A program made the position numbers and the translations under genes. This document shows, piece after piece, positions 27,691 through 53,721 of a stretch of DNA of 64,000 nucleotides. This stretch comes from Whitmania pigra (Eukaryota; Annelida; Clitellata; Hirudinida; Haemopidae): positions 2,061,001 through 2,125,000 of the forward strand of contig JAJTWR010000398.1 of assembly GCA_021613335.1 (NCBI GenBank). The letters run 5' to 3'. Position 1 is the first letter of the stretch. Every line of letters starts with the position of its first letter. Below the pieces are notes generated by a model. It had not been told where the DNA came from, ran no database searches, and saw nothing but the letters and a program-made list of their open reading frames with translations.

Positions 27691-28197
27691 CCCTTTTCCA
27701 CACTATCTTTCCATCCAATGTATTTTTTTACTTCAAAGGCTTCCAAATGATTTCGAAAGTTAAGTTATTTTGAGAAATATCAAAATTCGATGGTCAGAAA
27801 TTCGGTGCAATTCGTATTTATGAATCGTGGAATTAAAAATAAATTTGAAATAATAAATTATCGATAACGTTTCTGATTTGTTTTTAAATTTGAAATATTT
27901 TCTGTTTTTCTTTCCTTCTTGTCGTGTTGATTTTTTTTCTGTCACGCATCAAAATGCAAATATATTACATCTAAAAATATATATTAATATAATATAAATT
28001 ATTAAAAATTATATACTAAAAATATATAATAATATAATAAAATAATAAATGTATATATTTTTATATAATTATAATAGATTATAAATAATCTAATTATTAC
28101 AATAATAATGTTAATATATTATAATTACATAATTATAATTATAATTATAATAGATAACAGATAAATAATTATAATTATAATAGCATAATGTAATTAG

Positions 28198-28880
28198 TTA
28201 GTTGTTGGAGTTCCAACAGTGACCCTCAGAGGATGTTTCCCCCGTTTTCAAAGGTTTCGGCTCTTTGATTCTCCTTACGTTCTCGGGGGACGGGCCGCAT
28301 CCGTTGATCAGCTGGATGTCCATGTCGGTTTTGTCTTTCTGGACCCAACATTTACCACTGCAACTGCAAAAACTATCAATGGCTTCTTCAAGTCGCATGG
28401 TACCTGCTTTTCACCTGCAAACTTCGACTACGCGAGGCTCTCATTGGCCTCGTTATGTCGATCGCCTCCACCCCAGTTTGCCGGAAGCGCTCATGAAAGC
28501 TCTCAGTGGCTTCTTCACACCTTGTACTTAATGTATGCAAACTATATAATGTATGCCTTATAATTTCATCGTAGCGGCAGCCCCAGATAGACATTTTCGG
28601 TACCCGACCGCGGGCCTTTTCGCGACCGAGGTTTAGTCCGCAGTTTACGTTGCTTTGCGAGTCTGCGTTCGGCCCATTTCTCCCGGCAATACCACGTTTC
28701 TCGGCCAATGATTTGGCCCCGTCGTTCGGTGGATCCTTCATACCGAAGACGGACAGCTATCCCCGGCTTCCTGTAGTGGCCTCTTAAGACTTCTTCTGGC
28801 TCCTCATGTGCCAGAATGAAGCCTCTTCAGCGAACTCAGACATCCTTGTCATAGCCTTTGTTCTCTCTCGGCTTGACAAT
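28198..28880 (-). other. GC-richer coding-like island, unidentified (exons or decayed mobile element)
   Basis: This block is far less AT-rich than its flanks and has several long minus-strand frames. One frame (28566-28822) runs FILAHEEPEEVLRGHYRKPG ... KLRTKPRSRKG and ends in a stop at 28566-28568. Another (about 28800-28890) reads IGLSSRERTKAMTRMSEF ... MRSQKKS to a stop. A third (28198-28398) reads MRLEEAIDSFCSCSGKCWVQ and ends in TAA at 28198-28200, after an acceptor-like CAG at about 28409. About 50 bp near 28405-28350 resemble about 50 bp near 28530-28475 (shared GAAGAAGCCA-TGA-AG pattern), so part is an old duplication. The frames do not join simply, which argues for decay. It could be terminal exons of the 33-kb gene, a retrocopy or a transposon remnant. 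Confidence 0.3.
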
Positions 28881-30169
28881 CCAATCTTGGTAAATACATA
28901 TATCTTACAGGTATAATATTTGAAATATTTAATTCTTCTGCGTTCAAAATTCCTAAAATTTTCTTCTCAAGTTAACAGAGGGTGATGTTTTGGCCTGAAG
29001 GCAAAATTGAATGAAATTAAAAACCGCAATTTGCTTAGTCTGTTATGTAGAGTATTTTTAATAAATGAATGTGAATACCTGTAAATGGATTCATAGGTGA
29101 TGAATGGGTGGCAGATAACCAGATGTAAAAAAAAAGAGGACAGATCCATGCATGCATGAATGAGTGAATTATCATTATTCTTAAAAATAAACCAGAAAAA
29201 CCCGACACTTGCGGCACATTGGAGTCACAAATCATCTAAAAACCAACACTCCAACAATAGCACGCCAGAACATTTTTGGCAGCTTCCTGAGCTCTAAAGT
29301 TATGGCTACGGCAACTTGGTTGTTGGTTGATTGGACGCATTTCACAGTACCCCTCGGTACTGTGGACCAAGTGGACATTACAAGAAGGGATGGGGGAACG
29401 GTTTTATTAATCTGCTGCCGAGAAGGAGCTCTGGAGTGGCCGGGAATGGCAGAATTTATGTTTGTTTGTCTCAATGAAGGAGCCTCGAGGGTAGGCTAAT
29501 CTTGTGAGTTGTGCCAGAATTAACTCCTGAACCGCTCGATCATCAGTCATCGAACGTAGCAAAAACTGGCAGCTCCTCCCCTCGCCATCTCCCCAACAAT
29601 TTTTGCCGCCCAAACGACCAGATGCCGTATCACAAGTCGGCAACACAATCGTCGACGTAATTGTTTTTATTATCGCTATCATTGTCATATTTAACTTCAT
29701 CATCTTTATAAACAGTATCATCATCATTACAAACACTATCATCATCATTATAAACACTGTTCAATGATAATTCACCACGATCTCTCTTTAACCAGAGCAG
29801 ATTTCGACATTCAACACAGGAGTCCAATTATCGATTTGTTTCATTATCTTTTCATCCTCATTTTTCCGTGTTTATTTTTAACAGCTTTTCGATGCTCAAT
29901 GAGAAATATCGATTCCGACATAAACATTGGTCATTATCGACCACAGCATCTTCAAAGCGTTGTAAACATGAAAAGCCTCTGTTTTGATTTTACTTGTGTT
30001 TTTTTTTATGTTTTTTTTTATAAATCATTTTTTAAAATGTCCTTTATTGCTAGTAATATTTGCAATATTTCATCTTTTTATTTCTTCGAATGTCCATCCG
30101 TTGGTCGTTTCGTCAGAATAATTTTTTTCGTATGATCTCTTTGAGCACATGGTAACGACAATAATAGTA

Positions 30170-30327
<158 letters not shown>

Positions 30328-30666
30328 CTATATGATTATGATACGATGATATAATTATAACATAATTATTAATGCTTTATTACGGTCTCAAATCTTTTTT
30401 TTCCAAATCTCTCAAAGGTTTTGTTTTTTTTTTTTTAATTTTTGCTTCTTTATTCCGTTTAAACAAATAACTTGTTTGTAAACGGACATGAAAAAAGATT
30501 TTATGTTCATATTGATCGACATTTATTTTTGACTTTATAGTAACAATTTTAAAAAATCAAAAAACTTGGCCAACAATTTGAGTTTTTTTGTATATATATT
30601 TTTTAGAATAAATTTTTCCATTGCAGTTACGTTTCTTTTTAATCACATCATACCTCATTATACTAC

Positions 30667-31215
<549 letters not shown>

Positions 31216-33328
31216 ACCAAATTACTATTTATGATTCGACTGATCACCAACTGCACCCCATACCTCGATATCCTAACGATTCAGGGCCAGAAATATTTGA
31301 AATTGATTACCTAAGATGAATCCATAGTTTCAAGATTTATAAAGTTCAAATATGTGTGAAAACTTTGTGTTTCTTCAAGTAGCCTACATGGCAACTTCAG
31401 TCGTTTTTCAATGAAATTCTTTCCATCCATCAGACAACTAGCCTCGATCCATTCTGCCTCTCTCAAAAAAAATTCAGCCAATCATCACCAAAGTTACAGC
31501 AATGACCTCTTCTGGAAAGGAAGGACATTTTATCCAGCCTTAAAAAATGCCGGGCAGGATTACTAATGGAAGGCAGGTGCGCTCGCAAATGCGTGGGGTG
31601 TGTCGGTGTAGAGTTGCATCATTGTGTCGTAGGAAATGCTTTTTATTGAAATTCAGTCGGAAAAAATAGATGGTAATTTGTTTGAAATCCCAGGATTACA
31701 AAAAATAGGCCAATTTTTTACTCATTACAATTCACTACAATCAGAAAATCCTTAAACGCTTCTCCCGAGTGCAAAACCTTTCTGTTTTTTTTTCCTCCGT
31801 TATTGCAAGAACGGGGATGATGATGGGGATTAGTTGAGAATTACAGATGGGGAGATTTATTTTTTTAAAGTCTTCATTTAAACGAATTTACTCAAATTTA
31901 CTCATACAACCGCAGCAACATGAGTGATGATAATCAGGATTGATGCGATTGTCGTCTGAAATTAAATCTAATAATTGAATTAGGATTACTGAATGAAATT
32001 AAATCTGCTTGCAATACTTTTATTAAAATTTTAAAAAGTGACTTAAATTAAAAATAACAACAACATTGTTACGACAAAGTTTCAAATATTATTTGTTGTA
32101 ATTATTTTGTACATTATTAAAATGATACTTTAGTATTTTAATAAATTATAATTTTATTATTTATAGTATTATTATATTTAACTATTATATTTAATTTAAA
32201 ACATTGGAACAATAACAATTGAAATAATTTCCTGAATTTATTTTATTTTCATTCTCTAGATGACCAGATGATCAAATTCTTTTTTTATTTCGATCGCTTG
32301 GTTTAATTAATTTCTTTTTTAACACGAAAATAAAGCCTCTGAAACATATCAAATTAATTATACAATACTTCTAAAACAAATAATAAACTAAATAATCTTA
32401 ATCGGTTTTCCAATACACCGAACACATGATTTAATTATCTATCACAGACGATCGAAATCAGCTTCATCCATCCGGAAAAATGACCTCCAAGCAATCCACC
32501 TTCTCCTCAAAATCTCTCCCACCCAATTGCACTTTCCAACCCCTACAAAGTCTCGTCCTTCGCCGCACCTATCAACCCTGGAGACTCCAGGGTCTTCACA
32601 AATTATTTTTCACATCAACGGCCTCTTCATCTGGAATCACCTCAAGAACTGAAAATTAATTTACAAATATTTCCACATCATTATTTCCCGGCGCAGGCAC
32701 AACTTTGACTCAGTTAGTTTTGAATCCTTTCTGGAGTGTCTTCGTTAAAATCGTAAAAAATTAAAATCTCTGATTTCTTGAAAACGAATTGTTAATTGAA
32801 AATTTTTTCCAGCATTTAGAAATTACTCGAGAGATATTTTCATGAATTTTAAGTAAATTAAAAACGACGAAAATTCAAAATCAAAAGATTAATTGATGTT
32901 TTTATTCGAAGTGTAATATTTTATTTCAACGACAATAAGAGGATTATAAATCTCTCTGAGAAATAATCGCAAGATTTTGCTTTACTTTCTTTACGAATTT
33001 AATACAAAATAAATTGCTCTCAAATAATTTCTTCATCGAAATTAAAACATTTAAACTAACATTGAAAGAAATAATAAATAAATAAATAATAAACGTCAAT
33101 TGGTCTCACGTTCGAAAGAATGAAGCAGACGACTAAAAGAAGAATTCTTCAAGGTTAACAAGGAATTGAACCCTGACCTATGAAGGTCATCCGTCTTGCA
33201 CGTCAACTTCGCACGTTCCAGCTGCCAGCAAAGACGGATTTATCCATTCCAGGAAATGTTGCACCTTTTACTTTCGTAAGGTATGAGCGGTGTAATTAGT
33301 AGGGTCTAACTGGTTTCTTCTCACGCAC

Positions 33329-33920
33329 CTGCCGGGTCGATAATGAATCCGATGAGACGCAAGTGCACGAGATCATCTTAAAAAGTGCCATCTTCAGCTC
33401 ATTTGAACCATTCCGTATTTCCGTAGCGATTGCCATTTTCTCGAGCATGGACGGATTTCCGTCGGAAAAAAATTTGCCCTCCACGCACGCCGGACGAGAA
33501 TGATAAAAGCTGGCTACCTGCAACATTTTAGATGTTTTAAGAGAAGAGGATTGCTTCAAGTTTGATCTCAACTAGTGGACCTGAGTCATGGCTACGAAAG
33601 GATTTGCTTCGACAATGGTGGATCCTGCAGTTTTCGGAAGGGAGCACGAACGTTATTTAGGAGTCTACGATTCAGGTCTGTCTGATTTGAATTATTTTTT
33701 GTATTGTTTTTCTTTTTAAACGCTTAAATAATGATAATAAATTGTATTACCTGACAAAAATCGTTCATCACGAAGTTGTAAGTGGAACGAACTGGCAAAT
33801 TCTTTCTCCCGAGAATAGGTAGCAACTCTACAGACAAAACATCGGCTTGAAGGAGGCATGAATTGTTCATGAATCGAGTTTGTAACTCCGCCGTGAAAAG
33901 ACAGACGGTCTGTCTGGTGC
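33329..33920 (-). CDS. Two exons of an unrecognised cysteine-containing protein
   Basis: Minus-strand exon 33751-33920 (acceptor CATTCATCCAG, donor TGTCAG|GTAATA) encodes about 57 residues, including TVCLFTAELQTRFMNNSC, VELLPILGRKNLP and ending FVMNDFCQ. Exon 33329-33517 (acceptor AATGTTGCAG, donor CGGCAG|GTGCGT) encodes 63 residues, starting VASFYHSRPACVEGKFF and containing FKMISCTCVSSD. They join in phase 0. Spaced cysteines and amphipathic segments suggest a helical, disulfide-bonded extracellular protein, which is inference only. The open frame of the upstream exon extends to 34020, so its 5' border could lie further out. No signal-peptide exon or stop-bearing exon was confirmed. A distant candidate for the last exon is the frame ending at 28198, but it needs a different phase. 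Confidence 0.45.
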
Positions 33921-34523
33921 CTGGATGAATGGATTTGTATGGATTCTGATTTTCAGATTTTCTGATTTTCTTGGAAATTGTTCCAAATTGTCCCGCGGTC
34001 GTTTGCCCGTTCCGGATCATCTTGTCATGGGAAATCGTTCAACGACGACGAGTTTTAGGAGGAAATGACGTAACGAGGCTTGAGTTGCGTAATAATGAAG
34101 CTCGCGTGATTACAGGCAGTCCTGTTAATTGACAGTATTGATCAGAATACCTACTGTGGTTTCATACATTCTCCACGGCATTGTGGTCTCTCTTCGCTAT
34201 CTTTTCTCTTTCCAAGCCTCTTATTAATTTTTATCCCTCTTTTCAGTACTTTTTTATTCAGTACACGTAAGTTGACCGAAAAAAGTCAAAGCGGAGTAGA
34301 AGAGCCCCGGACGGACGGACGGACGGACGGGCCGGGGATTCGGAATTCGGTGGGGATAATGAGAAAGTTTCCATTCATGGAAGCAAAATTGGTCCATCAA
34401 GTGCTTACAGAGCTGCATAATGACGTAATAATGTGTTGAAATGTTATTATCGATTGTGAATGAGAATTTCTTTGTCAGACACACTTCAGGTGCTGCACCC
34501 ATGATGTGTTCGAGATGATGATG

Positions 34524-34555
<32 letters not shown>

Positions 34556-35099
34556 TGTCGATATATATTAAAAAAAGAGATTAGTTTAAACTCTAAAAAG
34601 ACGACATTCTTTGATATACATCCTCTTATAATATAAAATCATTAATAATAAGTAAAACTTCCAACACCATTTCATAACTTTACAAAATGGTTCTTGATAT
34701 CAAAAAAAAATTAAATTAATTAAAATAATAAATCGTGGGGGGACATGGATTTCGATTCCAAGAAGCAAACAGAAAATAAACAACTGAATAATGAATTCAC
34801 CATAACGAGAACAAACAGAAAATAATTAGCAGAAAACAAATCCAATGCTCATTAATTGCAGAAAAAAAAATCCTTTCATTTCACGAGGCCCCTGTTTATA
34901 AAAACGGGCCCTCAGCTCCGGTCTCGATTCATTGGACACGATCCGGTTGACCGAACACGATCAATGCCCTCCAGTTGATTTAGAAAATTCTCTCCAGATT
35001 ATCCGAACCAAAAAGTGGCGCGAAAAGTCTTCATACATCATCGGCACATTGTAAAATAACAATTACAACAGGGTTTTTTTTTATGTTTTAATAATTTGT

Positions 35100-35305
35100 T
35101 AGCAGTCTAATGTCACTTAAATTGTTATTATAATATTTACATCAACTTCAGTACAAACAAGACTCACATTAATAAACTTATTAATTAAGTTATTAATAAT
35201 TTGATAGCAATCTAATGTCACGTAAATTGTTATTATAATATTTACATCAACTTCAGCACAAACAAGACTCACATTAATAAACTTATTAATTAAGTTATTA
35301 ATAAA
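35100..35305. repeat. 105-bp direct tandem duplication
   Basis: TAGCAGTCTAATGTCACTTA at 35100 recurs as TAGCAATCTAATGTCACGTA at 35205, and the following roughly 85 bp (ACATCAACTTCAG...CAAACAAGACTCACATT...) match almost exactly. Confidence 0.88.
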
Positions 35306-36628
35306 AATTAATTTTTTTTAAATAACTACACGCGTACAAACTTCCAGCACCTTAAGTGTCCATTCCTCTGGGTCATTCATTTCTTGGAAACTTTTGTACA
35401 CTGCAATCTTTGCTCTTCAAAACTGAGGATTGAGAAACGTTTTGAAATCATTCCGACTCAATTTTTCTGGGATTTTGTGGAGGAAAAATTATTGCATTCC
35501 GTTTTAATCTATTCACTCCATCCATGTCACTTTTGATGTTTCGTTATATTTTATTTATTTTTGTTCAATAAAATGTTGAAAAAAAAAGTTTCTTATTTTC
35601 TGTTTGCATTTTCACTTAATTGTCTAAATTTTTTTTGCAAATGATATTAATCGTTATACTTTTAATAATTTAAAGTTTCAATTAATTATAACTAGAAATT
35701 AAAAATAATTAATAGTAATCGACTCTCAATTCATTTTCAATTTTTTATTTTTTAATAAATGTTTGCAATTACAACACAAATAAACAGAATGACTTGTAAA
35801 ACTTTTTGCAAATTTAAACTGCCAACTTTTAAACAACCATACAATCATTTGTATATGTATATGTATTTTTTTAATGGTTTTTTAACTTAAAAAATATTCA
35901 ACTATTTGTAATTGATATTCATTTAATTTTAGCTGATATTCAATTATTTGTAACTGCTATTTAATTATTTGTAAAACATTTAATTACGATTAAAAATATA
36001 TAAACATGATGTACACATGAAAATTGTGATTTAAAATTAGAAATAACTGAAATAAGAATTGGAACTTGAATTCAAAATTCCACTTGAAACTTTTCCAGTT
36101 AATCGATGCTTCTCCAGTATGACGTCATAACTCACCCATTTTCACTCAACTGCGCAACAATAAATGGATTCGAAAACTCGGATGGAATGCGGGGCATAAA
36201 TTTATATTTATTGCATTTAGAAATTGGCTATGACGGCGTTCCATTTAGCGGCCACAATAACTTGGAGAATAATTGAGAGTTTATTCGGATTACGTCATTA
36301 ATTTCCTCTGGAAACGATGAGTTTTTTATCAATTCTTCAGGTCTGATTGCCAGGGATGAGTCGAGTCTGTTCTACCGTGGCTATTCGTCGTTGCCGAGAA
36401 ACTCACCTGTCGTCACCATTGAGAAGAGGCATTATGTTTACAGTTGGTCGACCTTTTTGTAGACGTGCTCTGATGATAATTATTATTATTAAATAATTTT
36501 TAATTATTAATTATCGTGTACATTAATAATTATTATGTCAAATTTTAATTATTAGTTGTTACGTTGCAATTAAACCTGTTAATTAATAATATTATGAATG
36601 TTAACTAATTAAATTTATAATTGCATTA

Positions 36629-37173
<545 letters not shown>

Positions 37174-38212
37174 GGTGTTATTGAACTTGAAATTAAAATA
37201 AATTCCATTCCTCATCAATCATCTACGACGGACAGGGGAATGTGAGAATCTGAAGTAAACATTTTCAGGAAAATCTTCACACCCCGTGACCGATGAACTT
37301 TGAAATTATTTAAAAATTATTTTCAAATATTTTACAATTTATGAAATTATTTCAGTTATTTTACGAATGATCAGAAAAAAATATATATACCGTTTAAATA
37401 CAAAAACTACAAATTAATTTTCGGTTGATACTATTTGTATTTATTACAAGTAATTTATTTTGTTTTACAATTATATTATATTTACAGTTACAATTTACAA
37501 CTTAAGATGAATTGCTTTAATAAACTACAACTTATTTAAACTTGCACCTTGTTCCATCTAAAAACTTTTAAACCATCAAATTATTAATGATTAAATATAC
37601 GCATGAATGTTTGAACAAATAAATGCACGGATAAATACATAAATACATGTTTGTGTGGTTAAATGAATGAATATAAATAAATATATTCCCCCAAAAAAAT
37701 TAACACCAATTTAAAATCACAATTTGACCACCCTCCAAACAACCATAGGGATGGGCCTCCCCCCCCATGAGAGCCCAAAAATCTCATTCGTTTACGGAGG
37801 TTAGAGTCCCGATCAAGGGCTGCTCGTAATTCAACGTCATGGCAACGGATTGCATGCGTCGAATAAATAACACATTCTGCTCATAAATAATATGCATGAC
37901 TAATATTAATAAGGAAAGCGTTAAACAATTGGATGTGCGAATGTGCAATTGCGATGGTCGATGAATTGTAAAATTAAGCATCAAATTCGATATGTTGAAT
38001 TTCCAGAGAATTTAAGTCATCACCATAATATTAATAATATTAGCTAATTATTATTATTAATTATAACGACAATATTAATTAATTTTTCCTTTCAATATTA
38101 ACTACTATTATTATATTAATAAAACTTTATTTTTATTACTATTATTAATAATAACAACAATATTAATTAACTACTACTATTATTAATAACATTAAATTAA
38201 CTAATTACTACT

Positions 38213-38269
<57 letters not shown>

Positions 38270-39057
38270 CATGCAAACGAGTAAGACAAAGTGGGAATAA
38301 TATCCCTCAAAATGGACATGCAAGCAAGCTTTGAGTACGATGAATTTGAGATGAGACAAAAAAAAGATGGATGGATGGAAAATAAAGAGGTGACAATGTT
38401 AAGGTAATGTTTGTCGATCCTGAACAAATCCTGAGATTGGAATCAGTAAAAGCTTGGCTGGGTTGGACGTGGAATTGACGATTTCGTCAGAGGGAATGGA
38501 GAATTCATTGATGGAGCAAATTCAATATTTACCGGGAGATTATTAAAAACATATTGTGATGGTATTGTGAAAATTAATTTTTTAATCAATTTCAATTTAT
38601 TATTATAATTCTTCTTCTTCTTCTTATTATTATTATTATATTATTATTATTATTATTAAAAATAAATTATGATGTTATTATGAAATTTTGTTAAAATTAA
38701 TTTCAAGTTATTATTAAAAACAATTTATGACGGTATTATGAACTTTTATAAATTAATTTCAAAACAGAAGAAGATAATTTTGCGAGAAATCTATTTAATT
38801 ATTTGAGAAAAATTGCAGAAAGACATGATTAATTAGGTAATTTAAAAATGGCTTCATAATTTTTTTAACATTTAAAAAGATGCTCAGTAAGACTCAACTT
38901 CAGTCAGGCGAGTAAATCTACAATAAAAGCATTATTAAGAATTTAATTAAATTTAAACAACATAAATAAAAAATAATATTTAATAACTATTTTATGCAAA
39001 GTGTAATTCGCATCAACCTTGCAAAAGCAATATAAGTGCACTTATATATAACTATTA

Positions 39058-39150
39058 TTAGCTATACATTATTACACAACTATTATTAGTTGTACATTAT
39101 TATACAACTATTATTAGTTATACATTATTATACAACTATTATTAGTTGTT
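39058..39150. repeat. 28-bp minisatellite, about three copies
   Basis: The unit is about ACATTATTATACAACTATTA plus TTAGTTGT. Confidence 0.75.
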
Positions 39151-39431
39151 TTGTATTAAACAGTTAACATGTAACTAAAATGTATAATACCAATTATTCT
39201 AAAATTTGTAAAAAAAAAATAAAACTGAGCAGACGAGTATCATCAGTTGACCAATCACAGAACAGGGAGGGAAGCTTTGCAACTTGAAAGTGACGATGTA
39301 CAGAATGCCTGGAAATGGTTTTTTATTCCAGTCTTTTTTTCAGTCCTTCCATGTGGTTTCCATGACAACGAAATGCAGAGGGATTCGGCCATTTTATCCT
39401 CGTTGAAGATACGATGGAAACCTGAATTCTA

Positions 39432-39815
39432 ATTTATGATGTCATCGTCATCATCACAATCATCATCATTGCTATCGTTGTTGTCGCCATCCTAGGCATC
39501 ATCATCGTCATCGTCATCGTCGTCGTCATCATCGTCATCACCATCGTCATCATCGTCGTCATCATCGTCATCATCATCGTCATCATCGTCGTCATCATCG
39601 TCATCGAAGTCGTCATCGTCATCATCATCGTCATCACATCGTCATCGAAGTCGTCATCGTCATCATCATCATCATCATCACCATCGTCATCATCGTCATC
39701 ACCATTGCCATCGTCGTCGCCATTGTCATTTTCAATACCACCAACATTATCGTCATCGTGATTAGCATGTCATTATCTACGAAGATCGTCATCATCATCA
39801 TCATCATCATCACCA
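39432..39815. repeat. Complex CATCGT/CAT array
   Basis: Mixed CATCAT, CATCGT and CGTCGT units; a segment containing CGTCATCGAAGTCGTCATCG occurs twice (about 39598 and 39640). Confidence 0.8.
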
Positions 39816-41033
39816 GAGATCTTACCTGACATTTCACGTTTCAATGAGTGATGTATGCTGTGATGATGAAATTTTAAATCATGTCGAAGATGATTAAGTG
39901 CTGGGTAAATTTGTTTAAAGCTGATTGATGGAATGTAGGAAAAAAAATTTATTATGAAAGAATTGATGATGAGTTTGTGGTTGTCAGAATAGTTTAGTAT
40001 TAAAAAACCTGTTTTGCTTAAGTTTATTAATTGCCCATTTAATCACCAACGCTTAATTATTATTAATGTTTTTCTTCTCATTATTATCACTATTAATTTG
40101 CAAAATGTAGAAAGTTTAAAATTAATCTAAAACAAATTATTCGTTAACATATCGTGTGATCGTGATATTCACCATCATTACCATAATTATACCACCATAA
40201 TTATCATCATTAGCATTCATCGTCATCATCATCGTCATCGTCATCATCATCATCATCATCACCATCATTCCATATTTCTCAAGAGTTCGTGGCAAAATGT
40301 TGTCACAGCAAATTGGTTCGAAAGAATTTCAGACACGAACAAATCCGACGGTTTCAGTTTGAAGTTCCATGAATTTTCGACTGGAAATTAGTTTAATATT
40401 AATAGTAAATTAATTATTTCAGTATTTCTTAATTCTTAAATTAATTAAATTTAGCCCATAAAAGATTCTTTGTACCTCTAGCTTCCTTCCTTCCCTCCCT
40501 AGAAATTTAAAAGTTCCTTGTAAATCAATGGACCGAATCCAATTCCTGAAGTCACGTGGATTAACTCACCTGTTCAATTAGTTATTTATCGAATTTCTCT
40601 TTCTACTTCATTCCTTCAATCAGCTTTGGATGTCTTCTTGTAATCAGCTTGTAATTATCAAATAAATCTCCAGAAGTGATTGTAATTCATCGGCCTAATG
40701 AGACCGGTGTTAATTAAGAACAGACGAGTTCGGAAATGGCGGGTTTCTTGTTTCATCAGACCAAATGAGGAATCATTTTACGTTCAATCGAAAGTTCTCC
40801 CCTTTCTAAATGCAGGTGAATGCAACCCACTGAGGTTATTATTATTATTATTTTTTTTTTATTATTATTATTATTATTGTTATTATTATTACTGTTATTA
40901 TTATTATAATTATTGTAATTATCATCATCATCATCATCATTGCAATGAGTTAACGCCATAATGCCATACGTCATTAATGACTAAAAATTGACACGTGACT
41001 GATGACGTCATTCAAGTGGCGGGAAAACACCAG

Positions 41034-45162
<4,129 letters not shown>

Positions 45163-45616
45163 ACTAATCGATAATCGATAAGACCAAAATACCTTCCCTC
45201 GTCCTTCTCTTCATCGTTGTTGACAAACTTGAACAATTTCCCTAGAAAAAGCTGTCGACACGCCTCAGATGATCTACCTACAGTTACCGCCACAAACTGA
45301 ATTCCAAACCGAATGAACCCCAAAGGCGAGATTGTCAGACGGACAGACATTAATCCAACATTTCAATCGACAGATTGCAACTTCCACTAAGCTTTCGATC
45401 AAAGGTCATAAAGATTCATCAAAACTCATCCAGAACAACGATCGACCCTGAGAACCTGGAAACGATTTTCCCACTCCAGTCGCGTCGCCTCTTCTGCGCT
45501 CTGCTAATGCATTATCCGATGACTTTTAAGTGTTTTACGTTTTATGTGCGTCTGCTATCTTATGATACATCCTATCCGATTGTTCACTTTTTTCTAACAT
45601 TTTTAGAGAGAAAGAA

Positions 45617-45647
<31 letters not shown>

Positions 45648-46285
45648 CAAATGTGATAAACCTACTAAAAGCCAACAAAAATTCTCCTGGACTGATAATA
45701 CTGAGCCGACCAGTTACGTACAAACACCATGAGTCCGTGCATGACAAGAGTTACGAACGCCTGGTCACATCGACGGACACTCATAAATAGCAAGAAGATG
45801 TACACACACGATGTAGAAAAATATGCCAATTCGTGACCAACTCAACCTTCAAATGTCGAGACAACAAACGTCAGACGAGAAAGAGGCCGTCTTGAAAATT
45901 AATTAGATTAACCAACTAGAAAATTAATTACATTATCCAACTAGAATTGACGAACTGATGTGATATGACCGAATTTAATTGGCGTGAGCAGGATCTAGCG
46001 ACTTCGAGGAGCAACTGACTAGAGTCAATGTGATAATCAATGGTGTCACATTCAATGAATGTCAGATTTAAAAAGAAAAAAAAACAGAAATAAAATATTT
46101 AAAAAAAAACAAACTCGAGAATCAAGCGCAAGCATGGTCGCAACAAAGCCAACAAATCTAATCATCTTCATCGATTAGATAAGCAAAAACAAGAAACATC
46201 AACAACAACAACGACGACGACGACGACACGATCTGCCAAGGAAAACAACGGCCAACGACAACATCCGGGACCCCGAACGATCGAT
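45163..46285. other. Tail-to-tail interval between stomatin and ABL, probably both 3' UTRs
   Basis: Stomatin (+) stops at 45162 and ABL (-) stops at 46286. The 1.1 kb between has no coding frame of its own. It contains an (AT)n run at 45617-45643 and an AATAAA on the plus strand near 46089, so the two 3' UTRs probably share or overlap this interval. Confidence 0.45.
45617..45643. repeat. (AT)n dinucleotide run
   Basis: About 13 AT units in the probable stomatin 3' UTR. Confidence 0.85.
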
Positions 46286-53255
<6,970 letters not shown>

Positions 53256-53721
53256 AAATGCTGTACAAGTTTAGCGAAATTATTATTACTATTTTCAACA
53301 AAAATATCCTAAATATGACTTGAGCAGCGTATAAAACAAAACAACAGAAATCAATTGGAATCACGCATTTGGCTCATTGTTTACAAATGTAAAGGGAGTA
53401 AATTAGCATGTCTAATGTTGTCAGTTCGGACACGAAATGCATTAAATTTTAAAACATAAAATGAAATGTAAAAAATTAACAAAATTATTTTACGATTATG
53501 AATAACATTTTACTTGAGATTACTTAATTACAGTTGTCAAAAGTCTACAGAAATAATTTAATATGACACAACCAGTAGAACGTCAATTGTTTTATTATGA
53601 TATTCTAACTTACATCTCTGATTTTATCCATGGAAATGCATTACCTGGTTTTATAATGCCACGGAACATTGGCGTGTATCTGTTTAAGATTGTTTAGAGC
53701 TATTTGTTATGTTTGAGGAGC
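53256..53721. promoter_or_regulatory. Head-to-head intergenic interval between ABL and MOGS start codons
   Basis: Only about 466 bp separate the ABL ATG (minus strand) from the MOGS ATG (plus strand). No coding frame fits here. It must contain the MOGS promoter and may contain an ABL promoter, unless ABL has further 5' untranslated exons across or beyond MOGS. No TATA box or strong CpG island is evident; the sequence is AT-rich. Confidence 0.4.

Noticed and set aside
33150..33215. tRNA-like B box (GGTTCAATTCC on the minus strand, 33162-33172) with a possible T arm
   Set aside because: The anticodon arm would have a six-base loop and no convincing D arm or acceptor stem was found. At most it is a decayed SINE remnant. 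A weaker GGTTCGATT at 10163-10171 was rejected for the same reason.
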